Source: Niveibacterium sp. 24ML (GTDB lineage: Bacteria; Pseudomonadota; Gammaproteobacteria; Burkholderiales; Rhodocyclaceae). Taken from it: a stretch of 64,000 bases of DNA. Position numbers and translations under genes: made by a program. How positions within the stretch are numbered: position 1 is the stretch's first letter; each line of letters opens with the position of its first letter. Below are positions 18,513-28,062 of the stretch, in pieces. The stretch spans positions 186,001 to 250,000 of the forward strand of contig NZ_JAPFHA010000002.1 in assembly GCF_026586805.1 (NCBI RefSeq). The letters are read 5' to 3'. The notes under the pieces were generated by a model. That model was not told the DNA's origin. It saw nothing but the letters and a program-made list of their open reading frames with translations, and did not search any database.

Positions 18513-18624
18513 GTGCCGGTAACGGTCTCGCTCGCGGCCCCTTGCGGGCCCGCCTGTGCGCCGGATCGGGTGAGCGATCGTGGTGACGACGCAGCAGAAG
18601 TGAGCTACTCCCCATCTACCGCAC
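18513..18624 (-). promoter_or_regulatory. Manganese riboswitch-like aptamer (yybP-ykoY class)
   Basis: Read on the minus strand, the segment holds the conserved landmarks of the yybP-ykoY RNA in order: GGGGAGTAGC (18604-18613), then GTCGTCACCAC, then GCGAGACCG (18523-18531). These are framed by a closing helix P1, GTGCGGTA (18617-18624) with TACCGGCAC (18513-18521; one bulged base). Internal helices include GATCG/CGATC and GGCCC/GGGGCC. The class binds Mn2+ and usually raises expression of Mn exporters or other membrane proteins. Here the downstream gene is htpX. Confidence 0.8.
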
Positions 18625-18701
18625 CGGCTCTCTTGAACCGGTACGCTCAAGTAGATTGAGGCGGCGGCGGAAAGTTCAATACCCTCGGGTAAACTTTCTT
18701 G

Positions 18702-19814
18702 ATGACGCCGAAACGCCGCATCGCTCACCTCGATATGGATGCCTTTTTTGCATCGGTTGAACTGCTGCGGCAACCGCAATTGCGTGGTTTGCCGGTGGCA
18801 ATCGGCGGGAGCGGGGATTCCCGCATGCCCGAGGGGCGTGCGCAGTTGCTTGCCAGTCGCGGCGTGCTGACAACCGCGACTTATGAAGCCCGCGCGTATG
18901 GCTGCCGCTCGGGGCAGCCGATCCGCACCGCGCTGCGCCTGTGCCCCGACCTGATCGTTCTGCCGGTGAACTTTGCCGCCTACCGCCACTATTCGCGTCT
19001 GTTCAAGGCCGCCGTCGCGGAAGTCGCGCCCTGTATCGAAGACCGCGGCATCGACGAAATCTACATCGATCTGACAGACCTGCCCGACGAAACGGAGTCG
19101 CTGGCGCGCACGATCAAGCAAAAGGTCACGGCAGTGACCGGGCTCACCTGTTCGATCGGCATTGCGCCGAACAAACTGATTGCGAAGATCGCGTCCGATC
19201 TTGATAAGCCGAACGGGCTGACGATTGTTGACGCGGCCGATATTCCCGGCCGAATCTGGCCCCTGGCCGTCAGCAAGATCAACGGCGTGGGCCCCAAGGC
19301 CAATGCAAAGCTCGAGCAACTGGGCATCCGCACAATTGGCGAACTCGCGCAGGCATCGCCGCACATGCTGGTGCGGCATTTCGGGCAAAGCTATGGTCGA
19401 TGGCTGGCAGATGCCGGCGCCGGGCGGGACGAGCGGCCTGTCGAGACGCATCAGGAGCCCAAGTCGCGCTCGCGCGAGATCACCTTCCCCCACGACACGC
19501 GGGATCCGCTGACGCTGCTTTCGGTGATCGTCAAGCTATCAAGACAGGTCGCCGCAGATCTGGCAGCAAAGGGCTACGCCGGCAGGAGCATTGGCGTGAA
19601 GGTGAAGTTCGACAACTTCGAGCAAGTCACGCGCGACCACAAAATGCAGCACGCCACGGCGGATTTCATGACCATCCGGGACGTTGCGGTCGATTGTCTG
19701 CGCCGGGTGCCGGTCGAGCGCAAGCTGCGGCTCCTGGGCGTCAAGGTGTCAGACCTTGAACTGTCCGGCGATGCCCGGGCGAGCTTCGGGCAGACGCTAT
19801 CTTTGTTTGACTGA
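18702..19814 (+). CDS. dinB: DNA polymerase IV
   Basis: A 370-residue Y-family translesion polymerase. Catalytic motifs are HLDMDAFFASVE at the N-terminus and RGIDEIYIDLTD (the usual serine before the second acidic pair is replaced in this IDEIY segment). The helix-hairpin-helix INGVGPKANAKLEQLGI and the little-finger domain follow. The usual C-terminal beta-clamp motif may be QTLSLFD. The ATG at 18702 directly follows a TTG. Its promoter must overlap the far end of the htpX leader on the other strand. Confidence 0.93.
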   Translation: MTPKRRIAHLDMDAFFASVELLRQPQLRGLPVAIGGSGDSRMPEGRAQLLASRGVLTTATYEARAYGCRSGQPIRTALRLCPDLIVLPVNFAAYRHYSRLFKAAVAEVAPCIEDRGIDEIYIDLTDLPDETESLARTIKQKVTAVTGLTCSIGIAPNKLIAKIASDLDKPNGLTIVDAADIPGRIWPLAVSKINGVGPKANAKLEQLGIRTIGELAQASPHMLVRHFGQSYGRWLADAGAGRDERPVETHQEPKSRSREITFPHDTRDPLTLLSVIVKLSRQVAADLAAKGYAGRSIGVKVKFDNFEQVTRDHKMQHATADFMTIRDVAVDCLRRVPVERKLRLLGVKVSDLELSGDARASFGQTLSLFD

Positions 19815-19817
19815 GCC

Positions 19818-20690
19818 TCAGCGTGCCGGGCAGGCGGGTTCCAGGCCCCAGAGGCCCTTGCAGATCCGGTTGCGGCAAAGCTTGGCTTCCTGCCCGCCAA
19901 GCCGGTCGCAGCGCGCCACAAGTTCGGTGGTGCTGCTCATGCGATCAGCCATCACCACGTCGCGTGATCCGCCCGCCTTCATCGCAGCCGCATCGGTTGC
20001 CTGAACATGCGACACCAGGGCTGCGAGCAGCATCGTATCGGCTTCCGGCTTCTGCTTCGGTTTCTTGACGAAAGGCTTATCCGTTTTCGCCGCCGGCGTG
20101 GCGGGTTTGGCTTTGGTCGGCGCCGCAGTCGGCCGGGGGGCCGCATCGGCTAGCGCAGGGGCCGGTTTGGCGGCGACGGCCGGTGTCGTGTCTACCGCGC
20201 CTGGATTCGGCGCTTGCAGCGCGGCCAGGAGTGGGTCTGCATGGCCATTCGCGTCGACTACGCTGGCTTTAGCGGGCGCTTCGGAAATCAGGGTTGCCGC
20301 GTCGGGGCTTGCGCTGCCCTTGTCGATGTCCGCCGTGGCCAGCAGCGGTGTGGCGGCTGCGGGCGGGCTCACAGGCTTCGCCGCTGGCGGTGTTGTCGCG
20401 GGCGGCTGCACCGGCTTTGCCGTCATGGCCCGCATCGGTGGGTCTGCGGGAGCGTCACCCCGGAAGACGGCCCAGATCGTTGCGCCGAACAGCAAGGTGA
20501 AGGCGGTGCCGACGGCGACGACGCCAGCGGTGGCCCAGTTCTGCGACAGCGCGTTGCCGCGTGGAGCCTCGAACGGGGCGAGCACGGCGATCTCTCGGTG
20601 CGGCGCGCGAGCGGGACTGTCCGGATGTTCAAACAGCGAAGGGCGACGAGCTGCGCTGCTGGTCGCGAGGGTCGGTTCCTGGGGTTTCAT
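19818..20690 (-). CDS. Pro/Ala-rich single-pass membrane protein
   Basis: About 290 residues from the ATG at 20690. A cytoplasmic N-terminus of about 50 residues is followed by a transmembrane segment (GVVAVGTAFTLLFGATIWAV), a long periplasmic linker rich in Ala, Pro and Lys, and a compact C-terminus with four cysteines (RCDRLGG, KLCRNRICKG, ACPAR). It ends four bases from the convergent dinB stop. It is divergent from the T6SS module, so a secretion link is possible but unproven. I do not recognise the family. Confidence 0.75.
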   Translation of the reverse strand: MKPQEPTLATSSAARRPSLFEHPDSPARAPHREIAVLAPFEAPRGNALSQNWATAGVVAVGTAFTLLFGATIWAVFRGDAPADPPMRAMTAKPVQPPATTPPAAKPVSPPAAATPLLATADIDKGSASPDAATLISEAPAKASVVDANGHADPLLAALQAPNPGAVDTTPAVAAKPAPALADAAPRPTAAPTKAKPATPAAKTDKPFVKKPKQKPEADTMLLAALVSHVQATDAAAMKAGGSRDVVMADRMSSTTELVARCDRLGGQEAKLCRNRICKGLWGLEPACPAR

Positions 20691-20806
20691 GCGGCGAATT
20701 CTAGCGGCGGGCAAATCGGATTATGCGAGAAGAATTACCGCATATGCCAAATGTATCGCCTCGTATAATCCGTTCGTCATTCGCCGGGCTGTCGGATTTT
20801 TCGTTC

Positions 20807-21649
20807 GTGGAACTCTTTCTCGTACTTTTCGTGATTCTGCTGCTTGCCGCTTTTGCTGGGGGCCTGCTGTGCTTTCCGCTGCTGCGGGAGGCTGCTGTGC
20901 GCGGTGTGCTGCGTCAGGCGGCGGCCTTGGGCGATCTGAACCGCAGCGCCATTCGCGGCGGTGATGCGGCCCTCGCACGAGCCGGGGCGGGTGGCCTGAG
21001 TGCGGGACGGCGGTTGTTGAACTGGATCGCCGGGAATCGCCTCTGGATGGCTTTTGGGGCTGTCGGCGTGCTCGTGCCGGTGACGCTTGCGATTGTGTTG
21101 TCGGCAACGCGTCCGATGGCCGGCTTTGAAGAGCGCGCGGACGTGACCGATCCGGTGCTCGCCGCATTGCTTGACGGCGAGCACCTTGTTCCGCCTCCGG
21201 CGCTGCCGCCCGAAGTCTTTGTGACGGCCGAGCTCAAGGTCGAGCGGCCTGAGATTGCCACGGCAAGCCGGGATTGGGCCTTGCTGGATGCCGAGTTCAA
21301 GCAGCGCTTGCTGGTGCTGTTCCAGCAGATGCGCGAGCGCGGCTATGAGCTGGCGTTGCTGGAGGGATACCGCAGTCCGGAACGCCAGTCGGAACTGGCC
21401 TCGATGGGTCCGCATGTCACTCGCGCGGGCGCCTTTCAGAGCTATCACCAGTTCGGCCTGGCGGCGGACGTGGCCTTCTACCGCGACGGGAAGATCGTTA
21501 TCAGCGAACGCGATCCGTGGGCGATGGAGGGCTATCGCCAGCTTGGCGAGCGCGCCGAAATGCTTGGGCTGACCTGGGGCGGACGCTGGAAGCTGATGGA
21601 CTTCGGTCATGTGGAATTGAGGCGCGCCGGCACGCTCGGCCGCAAATAG
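20807..21649 (+). CDS. tagX: TagX-like M15 peptidase of a type VI secretion module
   Basis: A membrane-anchored M15-family peptidase of about 280 residues. Two hydrophobic segments (LFLVLFVILLLAAFAGGLL and AVGVLVPVTLAIVLS) precede a periplasmic domain with zinc ligands in SYHQFGLAADVAF (His, Asp) and DFGHVEL (His). The family cleaves peptidoglycan cross-links or stems; TagX in Acinetobacter is an L,D-endopeptidase needed for T6SS assembly. The start is uncertain: ATG at 20723 or 20744 is possible, but a TATAAT at 20764-20769 favours the GTG at 20807. It is followed by PAAR and TssM. Confidence 0.8.
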   Translation: MELFLVLFVILLLAAFAGGLLCFPLLREAAVRGVLRQAAALGDLNRSAIRGGDAALARAGAGGLSAGRRLLNWIAGNRLWMAFGAVGVLVPVTLAIVLSATRPMAGFEERADVTDPVLAALLDGEHLVPPPALPPEVFVTAELKVERPEIATASRDWALLDAEFKQRLLVLFQQMRERGYELALLEGYRSPERQSELASMGPHVTRAGAFQSYHQFGLAADVAFYRDGKIVISERDPWAMEGYRQLGERAEMLGLTWGGRWKLMDFGHVELRRAGTLGRK

Positions 21650-21662
21650 CCTGGAGCATCAA

Positions 21663-21929
21663 GTGAGCAAACCTTTCATCGTGATTGGTGACAAGACCAG
21701 CCATGGCGGTGTGGTGATCGAAGGCAGCCCGCAAAGCGTGACGGGTGGCAAGGCGATTGCTCGCGTCGGAGACAAGGTGACCTGCCCGAAAAAGGGCCAT
21801 GGCGGCACCACCGTCATCGTGTCGGGCGACCCGACTTGCATGATTGACGGCAAGCCCGCCGCCCGGCACGGGGACAAGACCGCCTGCGGCGCGGTCCTGA
21901 TCGCTGGCCAGAGCAATACGACCGACTGA
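21663..21929 (+). CDS. PAAR-domain T6SS spike-tip protein
   Basis: An 88-residue stand-alone PAAR protein: IVIGDKTSHGGVVIEGSP, GKAIARVGDKVTCPKKGHGG, and MIDGKPAARHGDKTACGA. PAAR proteins cap the VgrG spike with a zinc-bound tip and help load effectors. It has no extension, so it is not an effector fusion. The GTG start follows TGGAG (21652-21656). Confidence 0.93.
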   Translation: MSKPFIVIGDKTSHGGVVIEGSPQSVTGGKAIARVGDKVTCPKKGHGGTTVIVSGDPTCMIDGKPAARHGDKTACGAVLIAGQSNTTD

Positions 21930-21935
21930 GCCACG

Positions 21936-23306
21936 ATGCTTGCGCGCGGTTTCAAATTCGCAGCTGCCGGCCTTGCGTTGACGGCGGTGAGCTGGCTCGC
22001 GATGGTCATCTGGTGGCAAAGCCGCCCACAGGTGATTGATGCCGGCGACGTGTTGCTGGGCCTCGTCGCCCTGCCGGCTGCGGTCTGTGCGCTGGCCCTG
22101 CTCGGGTGGTTTGTCTGGCGACGCGTCACGGCCCCTCCCGCGCCGGTGGCTGCCGCAAGCCCGGCCGCACCCGCCCAAGCTGCCGCTGCCGTCGCGGTGC
22201 CCGAGGCGCTGGTGCTGTCGATCGGCGTTGCGACGGCCGCTGGCGCCGACCCCGATGCGGTCATCGAGGCCATTGCCGCCGGTGATACACAACCCGAACC
22301 CGATGCGGATTTCATCGATACAGAGGGGCTGCCGGTGCGCCTCAAGCGAATCGATGATCTGGAATTCGATGAGCTGGATGCTTGGCTGGCGGACGATGCC
22401 GCGCGCGTGCCTAACGCGTTCCGGCGCGCCTTGGCGATGCTGCCGCAAGCCATGGATCCGGTCTTGCGTGATCTGGTGGATGCGATGCCGCCGCCCGCCT
22501 CGGTGCATGCCGCACCGCGCGCCTTGCCGATCACGGTGCGGGCGCTGATCCCCGAGGGGTGGGATGAGTCAATGCTTGCGTACGCAAAGCGCTGGATCGA
22601 GCACCGGATTGCCCTGGCCTGGGCGGAGACGCCGCCGCCGGTCAAGCTCACGAGCGCGCGTGAAGACGCCAGCGCGCACACGGAGCTGGCGGCATGGTTG
22701 AACGATGCCACGCAGGTTCGCGCGTTGATGCTGCTTAGCGTGCACAGTGCAGTGGATGAGGCGGCGATCGAGCAACTTGATCTGGATGGCAGGCTCTTCC
22801 GGCATGACCGCGCCGAAGGGGTGGTGCCTGGCGAGGCGGCGGCCTGCGTGTTGTTCGCTCGCGCGGGCATGACGCTCGGCATGGATGTCCTGGCCCGCCT
22901 CGCGCTTCCGCTTCGCGCTCAGCGTGATGCGGCACCCCGTGCAGCGGGGCGAGTCGATGCGGGCGTGCTGGAGGGGCTGATCGAGCGGAGCTTCCATGCC
23001 AGCCAGTGCGCCGCCGAGCAGGTAGCTTGCTTGGTTTGTGACGGCGACGTTCGTCCCAGCCGCGGCATCGAGGTCGCGAGCGCCATGAACAGCCAGCTGC
23101 CACAACTCGATCCGGTCAGCGATCGCATCGGCATCGGCGCCGCACTGGGCGATCTGGGGGCGGCCGGCGCAACGCTTGCGCTTGCCCTCGCTGCCAGTCA
23201 GGTGCGTGCCTTGCAGAAGCCGGTGGCGCTTGCCGCCATTGCCGACCCCACGCAGCGCAGCCTGGCCTTGCTGCAGCCCTACCTATCCGAGCCCGCCACA
23301 GCCTGA
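21936..23306 (+). CDS. T6SS-module membrane protein of unknown function
   Basis: 456 residues, starting 6 bp after the PAAR gene. Two N-terminal transmembrane segments (about 8-27 and 38-60) precede an Ala/Pro linker and a large soluble region. The C-terminal part (SDRIGIGAALGDLGAAGATL and following) resembles the glycine-rich region of thiolase or ketosynthase folds, but catalytic Cys-His-His residues are not evident. Position between PAAR and tssM suggests a structural or assembly role in this T6SS type. The function is unknown. Confidence 0.75.
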   Translation: MLARGFKFAAAGLALTAVSWLAMVIWWQSRPQVIDAGDVLLGLVALPAAVCALALLGWFVWRRVTAPPAPVAAASPAAPAQAAAAVAVPEALVLSIGVATAAGADPDAVIEAIAAGDTQPEPDADFIDTEGLPVRLKRIDDLEFDELDAWLADDAARVPNAFRRALAMLPQAMDPVLRDLVDAMPPPASVHAAPRALPITVRALIPEGWDESMLAYAKRWIEHRIALAWAETPPPVKLTSAREDASAHTELAAWLNDATQVRALMLLSVHSAVDEAAIEQLDLDGRLFRHDRAEGVVPGEAAACVLFARAGMTLGMDVLARLALPLRAQRDAAPRAAGRVDAGVLEGLIERSFHASQCAAEQVACLVCDGDVRPSRGIEVASAMNSQLPQLDPVSDRIGIGAALGDLGAAGATLALALAASQVRALQKPVALAAIADPTQRSLALLQPYLSEPATA

Positions 23307-23334
23307 AGCGGGCCTAACCAAGACGAAACCGACC

Positions 23335-26300
23335 ATGCGTGGATTCTGGAACTTCCTGACTGACAGCCGCACCTTGACGGTGATCGGTCTCTTGCTCGCA
23401 AGCGCGTTCCTGCTGCTTTCGGCGCAAACGCTCAAGCTCGCGTTCGGGTGGGCCTTGTTGGCAATCGCCCTGATCCTGCTGATCGCAGGCAGCGTCTGGT
23501 GGTGGCGTCGCCATCGCGCAAGGCAGGAAGCCGCCGCCTTGACCCAGATGCTCACGCACGAATCCGAGCGGGCAGTCAGTCGCGCCGTGCCCACCAAGCG
23601 GGGTGAAGTTGATGTGCTGCGCAAGCGCATGGCGGAGGCGATCTCGACCATCAAGGGCTCGAAACTCGGCGAACTCTCCGGCCGTGCCGCGCTGTATGAA
23701 CTGCCCTGGTACATGGTGATCGGCAATCCGGCGGCCGGGAAAAGCTCAGCGGTGGTCAATTCCGGTTTGCAGTTTCCGTTTGCCGATCAGGGCGGCAGCA
23801 TCATTCAGGGCATTGGCGGCACGCGGAACTGCGACTGGTTCTTCACCACGGAAGGCATTCTGCTCGACACCGCGGGCCGCTATGCGGTTGAAGAGGAAGA
23901 CCGTGGCGAGTGGCTGGGCTTCTTGCACCTGCTCAAGCGCCATCGGCCCAAGGCGCCGATCAACGGGATCGTCGTGGCCGCAAGCGTGCAGGAGCTGACC
24001 CAGAACCGCCCCGAGTACGGCATCAAGCTGGCCAAGCAGATCCGCGCGCGGATGCAGGAGCTGACTGCCGAGCTTGAGGTGTTTGCGCCGGTGTATATCG
24101 TGTTCACCAAGGTCGACCTGGTTGCCGGATTTGCGGAGTTTTTTGACGATTTCGACGCGGCAGAGCGCGCCCGTGCGTGGGGCGCAACGCTGGCCTACGA
24201 CGCAGATGGCACCGCGGATCCGGTCGAGCGCTTTGACACCCATTTCGACCGTCTTTACGAAGGGCTTCGCGAGCAGTCGGTTGAGCGGATGGCGCTCTAC
24301 CGCGGCGAGAAGCTCGGTGCCGGCGTGCTGGCGTTTCCGCTTGAATTCCTTGCGGTGCGGCCTGCGCTGCGCGCCTTCATTGCCACACTGTTCGAAGACA
24401 ACCCCTTCCAGTTCAAGCCGGTCTTTCGCGGCTTCTATTTCACCAGTGCGCTGCAGGAAGGGCGTGCGGCCGGTACGTCGAGCGAACGCATTGCCGATCG
24501 GTTCGGGCTCAAGCTCGCGCCCGCCGCTGACACCCCGATCTCGTCGCAGGGGGGCTTCTTCCTGCGCGACCTTTTCTCGAAGGTCATCTTCGCCGATCGT
24601 GCGCTGGTACGGCAGTACGCGAGCCGCACCCGCATGAGGGTGCGCGCGGCCGCCTTTGCCGGCTCGGTCGTGCTGTTTGGTCTGGTTCTGGGTGCGCTTG
24701 CCTGGTCCTATGTGTCGAACGAACGCCTGGTGTCGCATGTCGAGGCGGATCTGGCGAAGGCAGTCAAGGTGCAGGAGGGGCGCCAGGATCTGGCCTCACG
24801 TTTTGAGGCGCTCGAACTGATGCAGGACCGGATCGAGCAACTTGAGCGCTACGAGGAAGACCGGCCCCTGGGCTTGGGTTTCGGCCTCTACCAGGGGGAT
24901 GCGCTCAAGCAGAAGTTGCGTCGCGAGTACCTGCAGGGGGTGGAGCAGGTGATGCTCAAGCCTGTTGCGTCGTCGCTGGAGAGCTATCTCGCGGAAGTGA
25001 ATCGGCGCGGTGCGGAGCTTGCGCCGCAACAGGCCGCCGCGGATGCGTCAAAGCCGGCGGCGCGCGACACGGCCGCGCAGCCCTATCGCGATGCATCACC
25101 GACCGATGTCCAGGATGCCTACAACGCCCTCAAGACCTACCTGATGCTGGGCAGCCGCGAGCACCAGGAATCGGGGCATCTGAACGACCAACTGGCGCGC
25201 TTCTGGCGTAACTGGCTTGAGAACAACCGGGGTGAGATGCCACGGGAGCGCATGATCCGCTCCGCCGAGCGGATGCTCTCGTTTGTCATCGCGCAGAGCG
25301 CGCGGCCGGATTTCCCGGTGCTGGAGACGCGGCTCGCGCTGGTTGACCAGACCCGCGATACCTTGCGCAAGGTGGTCAAGGGGCAGCCGGCGCGGGAGCG
25401 CGTGTATGCGCAGATCAAGGCGCGGGCGGCAACGCGCTTCCCGGCGATGACGGTCGCACGGATCGTTGGCGACGAGGGGCGTGATGTGATGGCCGGCAGC
25501 CATGCGATTCCCGGCACGTTTACCCGCGAGGCGTGGGAGACCTACGTCGAGGCGGCGATCAAGGAAGCCGCGAGCAAGGAACTGCAAAGCACTGATTGGG
25601 TGCTCAAGACCGCAGCCCGCGACGACCTGTCACTGGAAGGCAGCCCGGAGCAGATCCAGAAGGCGCTGACCCTGATGTACAAGACCGAGTACGCCGCCGA
25701 GTGGAAGAAGTTCCTGCAGGGCGTTACGGTGGCCGACGTGACCGGCTTTGACGATGCCGTCAAACAACTCAATCGGCTTGGCGACCCGGTCAATTCGCCG
25801 ATCGGCAAGGTCCTCGATACGGTCTACAAGCAGACCTCTTGGGACAACCCGTCTTTGCTCAATGCGGGGCTGGCCAAGGCCCAGCGCGGCTTCATCGATT
25901 GGTTCAAGCAAACCATACTGCGACAGTCGCCGGCGCCGATCAACGTCAACGTGTCGGCAGGCCCCAACGAGATTCCGATGGGGCCGGTGGGGCGGGAGTT
26001 CGCGGCCATCGCGAATCTGGTGGTCGAGCGCCCGGACGCGCGCGATGGCTCCCTGCTCAAGGGTTACCTGCAGTCGCTTGCGAAAGTGCGTTCGCGCTTC
26101 AACCAGATGAAGACCGCCGGTGATACCGGGCCGGCCGCCCGGCAGTTGATGATGCAGACGCTCGACGGTTCGGGCTCGGAGCTTGCCGACGCACTTCGCC
26201 AGGTCGACGAGCAGATGCTTTCGACGATTCCCGACGCGGCGCGTGCCACGATTCGTCCGCTGCTGGTGCGGCCCCTGATGATGGCCTTCGCCGTCATCGT

Positions 26301-27069
26301 CAAACCGACAGAAGCGGAGCTCAATCGCACCTGGACTGCGCAGGTGTATGACCCGTTCATGCGCGGCCTTTCCGAGAAGTACCCGTTCGCGGCCAACGCC
26401 CGGGTTGAAGCAGCGGCTGGCGAGATTGCCGTGGTCTTCGGGCCGGATGGCAGCGTCTCCAAGTTCGTCCAGACCTCGATGGGGCCCTTGGTGGTGCGTC
26501 GTGGCGACACGCTTGCGGCGCGGACCTGGGCCGATATGGGCGTGAAGCTGGCGCCGGAGTTCGCCGACAACTTTGCGCGCTATGTGGCGCCGGTGGCAGG
26601 TGCCGCAGCGGGCGGTGGCGATGGCGGCAGCGCATCGGGCGCGCCCCAGACGGTCTTTCAGATCCAGCCCTTGCCGGTATCCGGGGTGACGGAATACACC
26701 ATCGAGATTGACGGCCAGGTGCTTCGCTACCGCATGGGCGTTCAGGATTGGGCCAATTTCGTCTGGCCTTCGAACAAGGGGGCGCCAGGCGCGAAGATCA
26801 CTGCGGTGGCGTATGACGGCCGCACCGTTGAAGTGGCGAGCCAGCCGGGAGCTGCGGGGCTTGAGCGACTGATCGGCATGGCCGAGAAGAAGAAGCGCGC
26901 CGATGGCAGTTTTGAAATGACCTGGACCAACAACGGCATCTCGGTCAGCGTGAATCTGCGCATCGTCAGCAGTGCGCAGGCAGACACATCGGCCAATGCA
27001 AGTGCGCCACAGAAGTCCGGCCTGATCGGCATCCGTTTGCCGGCGGCGGTTGCGGGCAGTGCGTCCTGA
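23335..27069 (+). CDS. tssM: T6SS membrane-complex protein TssM (IcmF)
   Basis: A 1244-residue inner-membrane component of the T6SS membrane complex (TssJLM). It has two N-terminal transmembrane segments (about 16-58), a cytoplasmic GTPase-like domain with Walker A GNPAAGKSS (about 130), a third membrane segment (GSVVLFGLVLGALAWSY, about 440), and a long periplasmic domain. The ATG at 23335 is chosen over an upstream frame start that lies inside the preceding gene. Walker A is intact. No tssJ or tssL is in the window. Confidence 0.95.
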   Translation: MRGFWNFLTDSRTLTVIGLLLASAFLLLSAQTLKLAFGWALLAIALILLIAGSVWWWRRHRARQEAAALTQMLTHESERAVSRAVPTKRGEVDVLRKRMAEAISTIKGSKLGELSGRAALYELPWYMVIGNPAAGKSSAVVNSGLQFPFADQGGSIIQGIGGTRNCDWFFTTEGILLDTAGRYAVEEEDRGEWLGFLHLLKRHRPKAPINGIVVAASVQELTQNRPEYGIKLAKQIRARMQELTAELEVFAPVYIVFTKVDLVAGFAEFFDDFDAAERARAWGATLAYDADGTADPVERFDTHFDRLYEGLREQSVERMALYRGEKLGAGVLAFPLEFLAVRPALRAFIATLFEDNPFQFKPVFRGFYFTSALQEGRAAGTSSERIADRFGLKLAPAADTPISSQGGFFLRDLFSKVIFADRALVRQYASRTRMRVRAAAFAGSVVLFGLVLGALAWSYVSNERLVSHVEADLAKAVKVQEGRQDLASRFEALELMQDRIEQLERYEEDRPLGLGFGLYQGDALKQKLRREYLQGVEQVMLKPVASSLESYLAEVNRRGAELAPQQAAADASKPAARDTAAQPYRDASPTDVQDAYNALKTYLMLGSREHQESGHLNDQLARFWRNWLENNRGEMPRERMIRSAERMLSFVIAQSARPDFPVLETRLALVDQTRDTLRKVVKGQPARERVYAQIKARAATRFPAMTVARIVGDEGRDVMAGSHAIPGTFTREAWETYVEAAIKEAASKELQSTDWVLKTAARDDLSLEGSPEQIQKALTLMYKTEYAAEWKKFLQGVTVADVTGFDDAVKQLNRLGDPVNSPIGKVLDTVYKQTSWDNPSLLNAGLAKAQRGFIDWFKQTILRQSPAPINVNVSAGPNEIPMGPVGREFAAIANLVVERPDARDGSLLKGYLQSLAKVRSRFNQMKTAGDTGPAARQLMMQTLDGSGSELADALRQVDEQMLSTIPDAARATIRPLLVRPLMMAFAVIVKPTEAELNRTWTAQVYDPFMRGLSEKYPFAANARVEAAAGEIAVVFGPDGSVSKFVQTSMGPLVVRRGDTLAARTWADMGVKLAPEFADNFARYVAPVAGAAAGGGDGGSASGAPQTVFQIQPLPVSGVTEYTIEIDGQVLRYRMGVQDWANFVWPSNKGAPGAKITAVAYDGRTVEVASQPGAAGLERLIGMAEKKKRADGSFEMTWTNNGISVSVNLRIVSSAQADTSANASAPQKSGLIGIRLPAAVAGSAS

Positions 27070-27083
27070 AAGGCAGATCGGCG

Positions 27084-28061
27084 ATGCGAATGACTGATCT
27101 TGCCGGGCGCGTGTGCTACTTCGGAAAACTGCCGGGGCGCGCTGACTTCGTGCGCAGTGCAAGTGGTGGCCCCTTGCTTGATCCGCTCGATGCCTGGGTG
27201 GCACATGCCCTCGAGTTGGCGGCCAGCGATCCGGGCTGGAAGGGCGCTTACGATCAGTGCGCGCCGGTAGACTTTGTTTTCCTCGGGGCGCGCAGTCCGG
27301 TCGCATTGGTTGGGCGCCTGGTGCCCAGCCAGGACGCTTCACAGCGGCGCTTTCCATTCATCGCGGCGGTCGCCTTGCCGGCGGAGTCGCCGTTGGCCTT
27401 GCTCGCCGACTTCCCCGCCTGCTTTGCGCCGGTGTGGCAACAACTGGCAGGCGCGATGGATGCAGCCTGTGTCGCAGAAGACCCGCGTCAGTCGCTTGAG
27501 ATGCTCTCGTCGATCGAGTTTCCACTGCCCTTGCCCACGGGGAACGAGTTCAAGGACGCGCTCGGGCGCATGAATCTGGCGGATCTGGAGCAGCGCCTTC
27601 AGGGTGCCGGCCATCCCTTGAATCTGCGTCGCAGCATCCTGGCGATCGGCTTGCTGCTGGAACCCCTGCTCACGCAGGCGAATGCGCGAATGCAGCGCGG
27701 GCTGGTGATGCCCTTGCCGGGGGACGGCGCGGAACAGGTTGCCGTTGCCTGTTGGTGGACCTCAGCGATTTCGCTCTTTCTGGCGCGCGCTGATTTCGAG
27801 GTCGGTGCGTTCTCAGTGCGCCGTAACGGCCGGCCCGAGCTGATGTTCAGTTTCGCTGGCGCCGATGCGCGCGCTTTCCAGGCCCTGCTGTCGCCCAGTG
27901 CGGCGCAGGACTACCTCATCGATCTGTGCGACGCGGACTGGGTGGAAGACTACCTCGACAACGACTACGCGATCCGCAAGCTCGCGACTTACCTCGACAT
28001 GCCGCGTCTTTCTCTGCGGCAGGCAGCAGACACCTTCAGCGAGGCCTTCCTTGGACGCTAG
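27084..28061 (+). CDS. tagF: T6SS-associated protein TagF
   Basis: A 325-residue TagF (ImpM/SciT-like) protein with the family's N-terminal CYFGKLPGRADFVR and SDPGWKGAYDQCAP-like region. TagF acts as a post-translational repressor of T6SS assembly in some species. The domain is followed by an additional helical C-terminal region (DWVEDYLDNDYAIRKLATYL). It lies 14 bp after tssM, clearly in the same operon. Confidence 0.9.
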   Translation: MRMTDLAGRVCYFGKLPGRADFVRSASGGPLLDPLDAWVAHALELAASDPGWKGAYDQCAPVDFVFLGARSPVALVGRLVPSQDASQRRFPFIAAVALPAESPLALLADFPACFAPVWQQLAGAMDAACVAEDPRQSLEMLSSIEFPLPLPTGNEFKDALGRMNLADLEQRLQGAGHPLNLRRSILAIGLLLEPLLTQANARMQRGLVMPLPGDGAEQVAVACWWTSAISLFLARADFEVGAFSVRRNGRPELMFSFAGADARAFQALLSPSAAQDYLIDLCDADWVEDYLDNDYAIRKLATYLDMPRLSLRQAADTFSEAFLGR

Positions 28062-28062
28062 T

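Noticed and set aside
18513-18624. Structured leader assigned to dinB on the plus strand
   Set aside because: The conserved motifs and the T-tract after the terminator read only on the minus strand, toward htpX.
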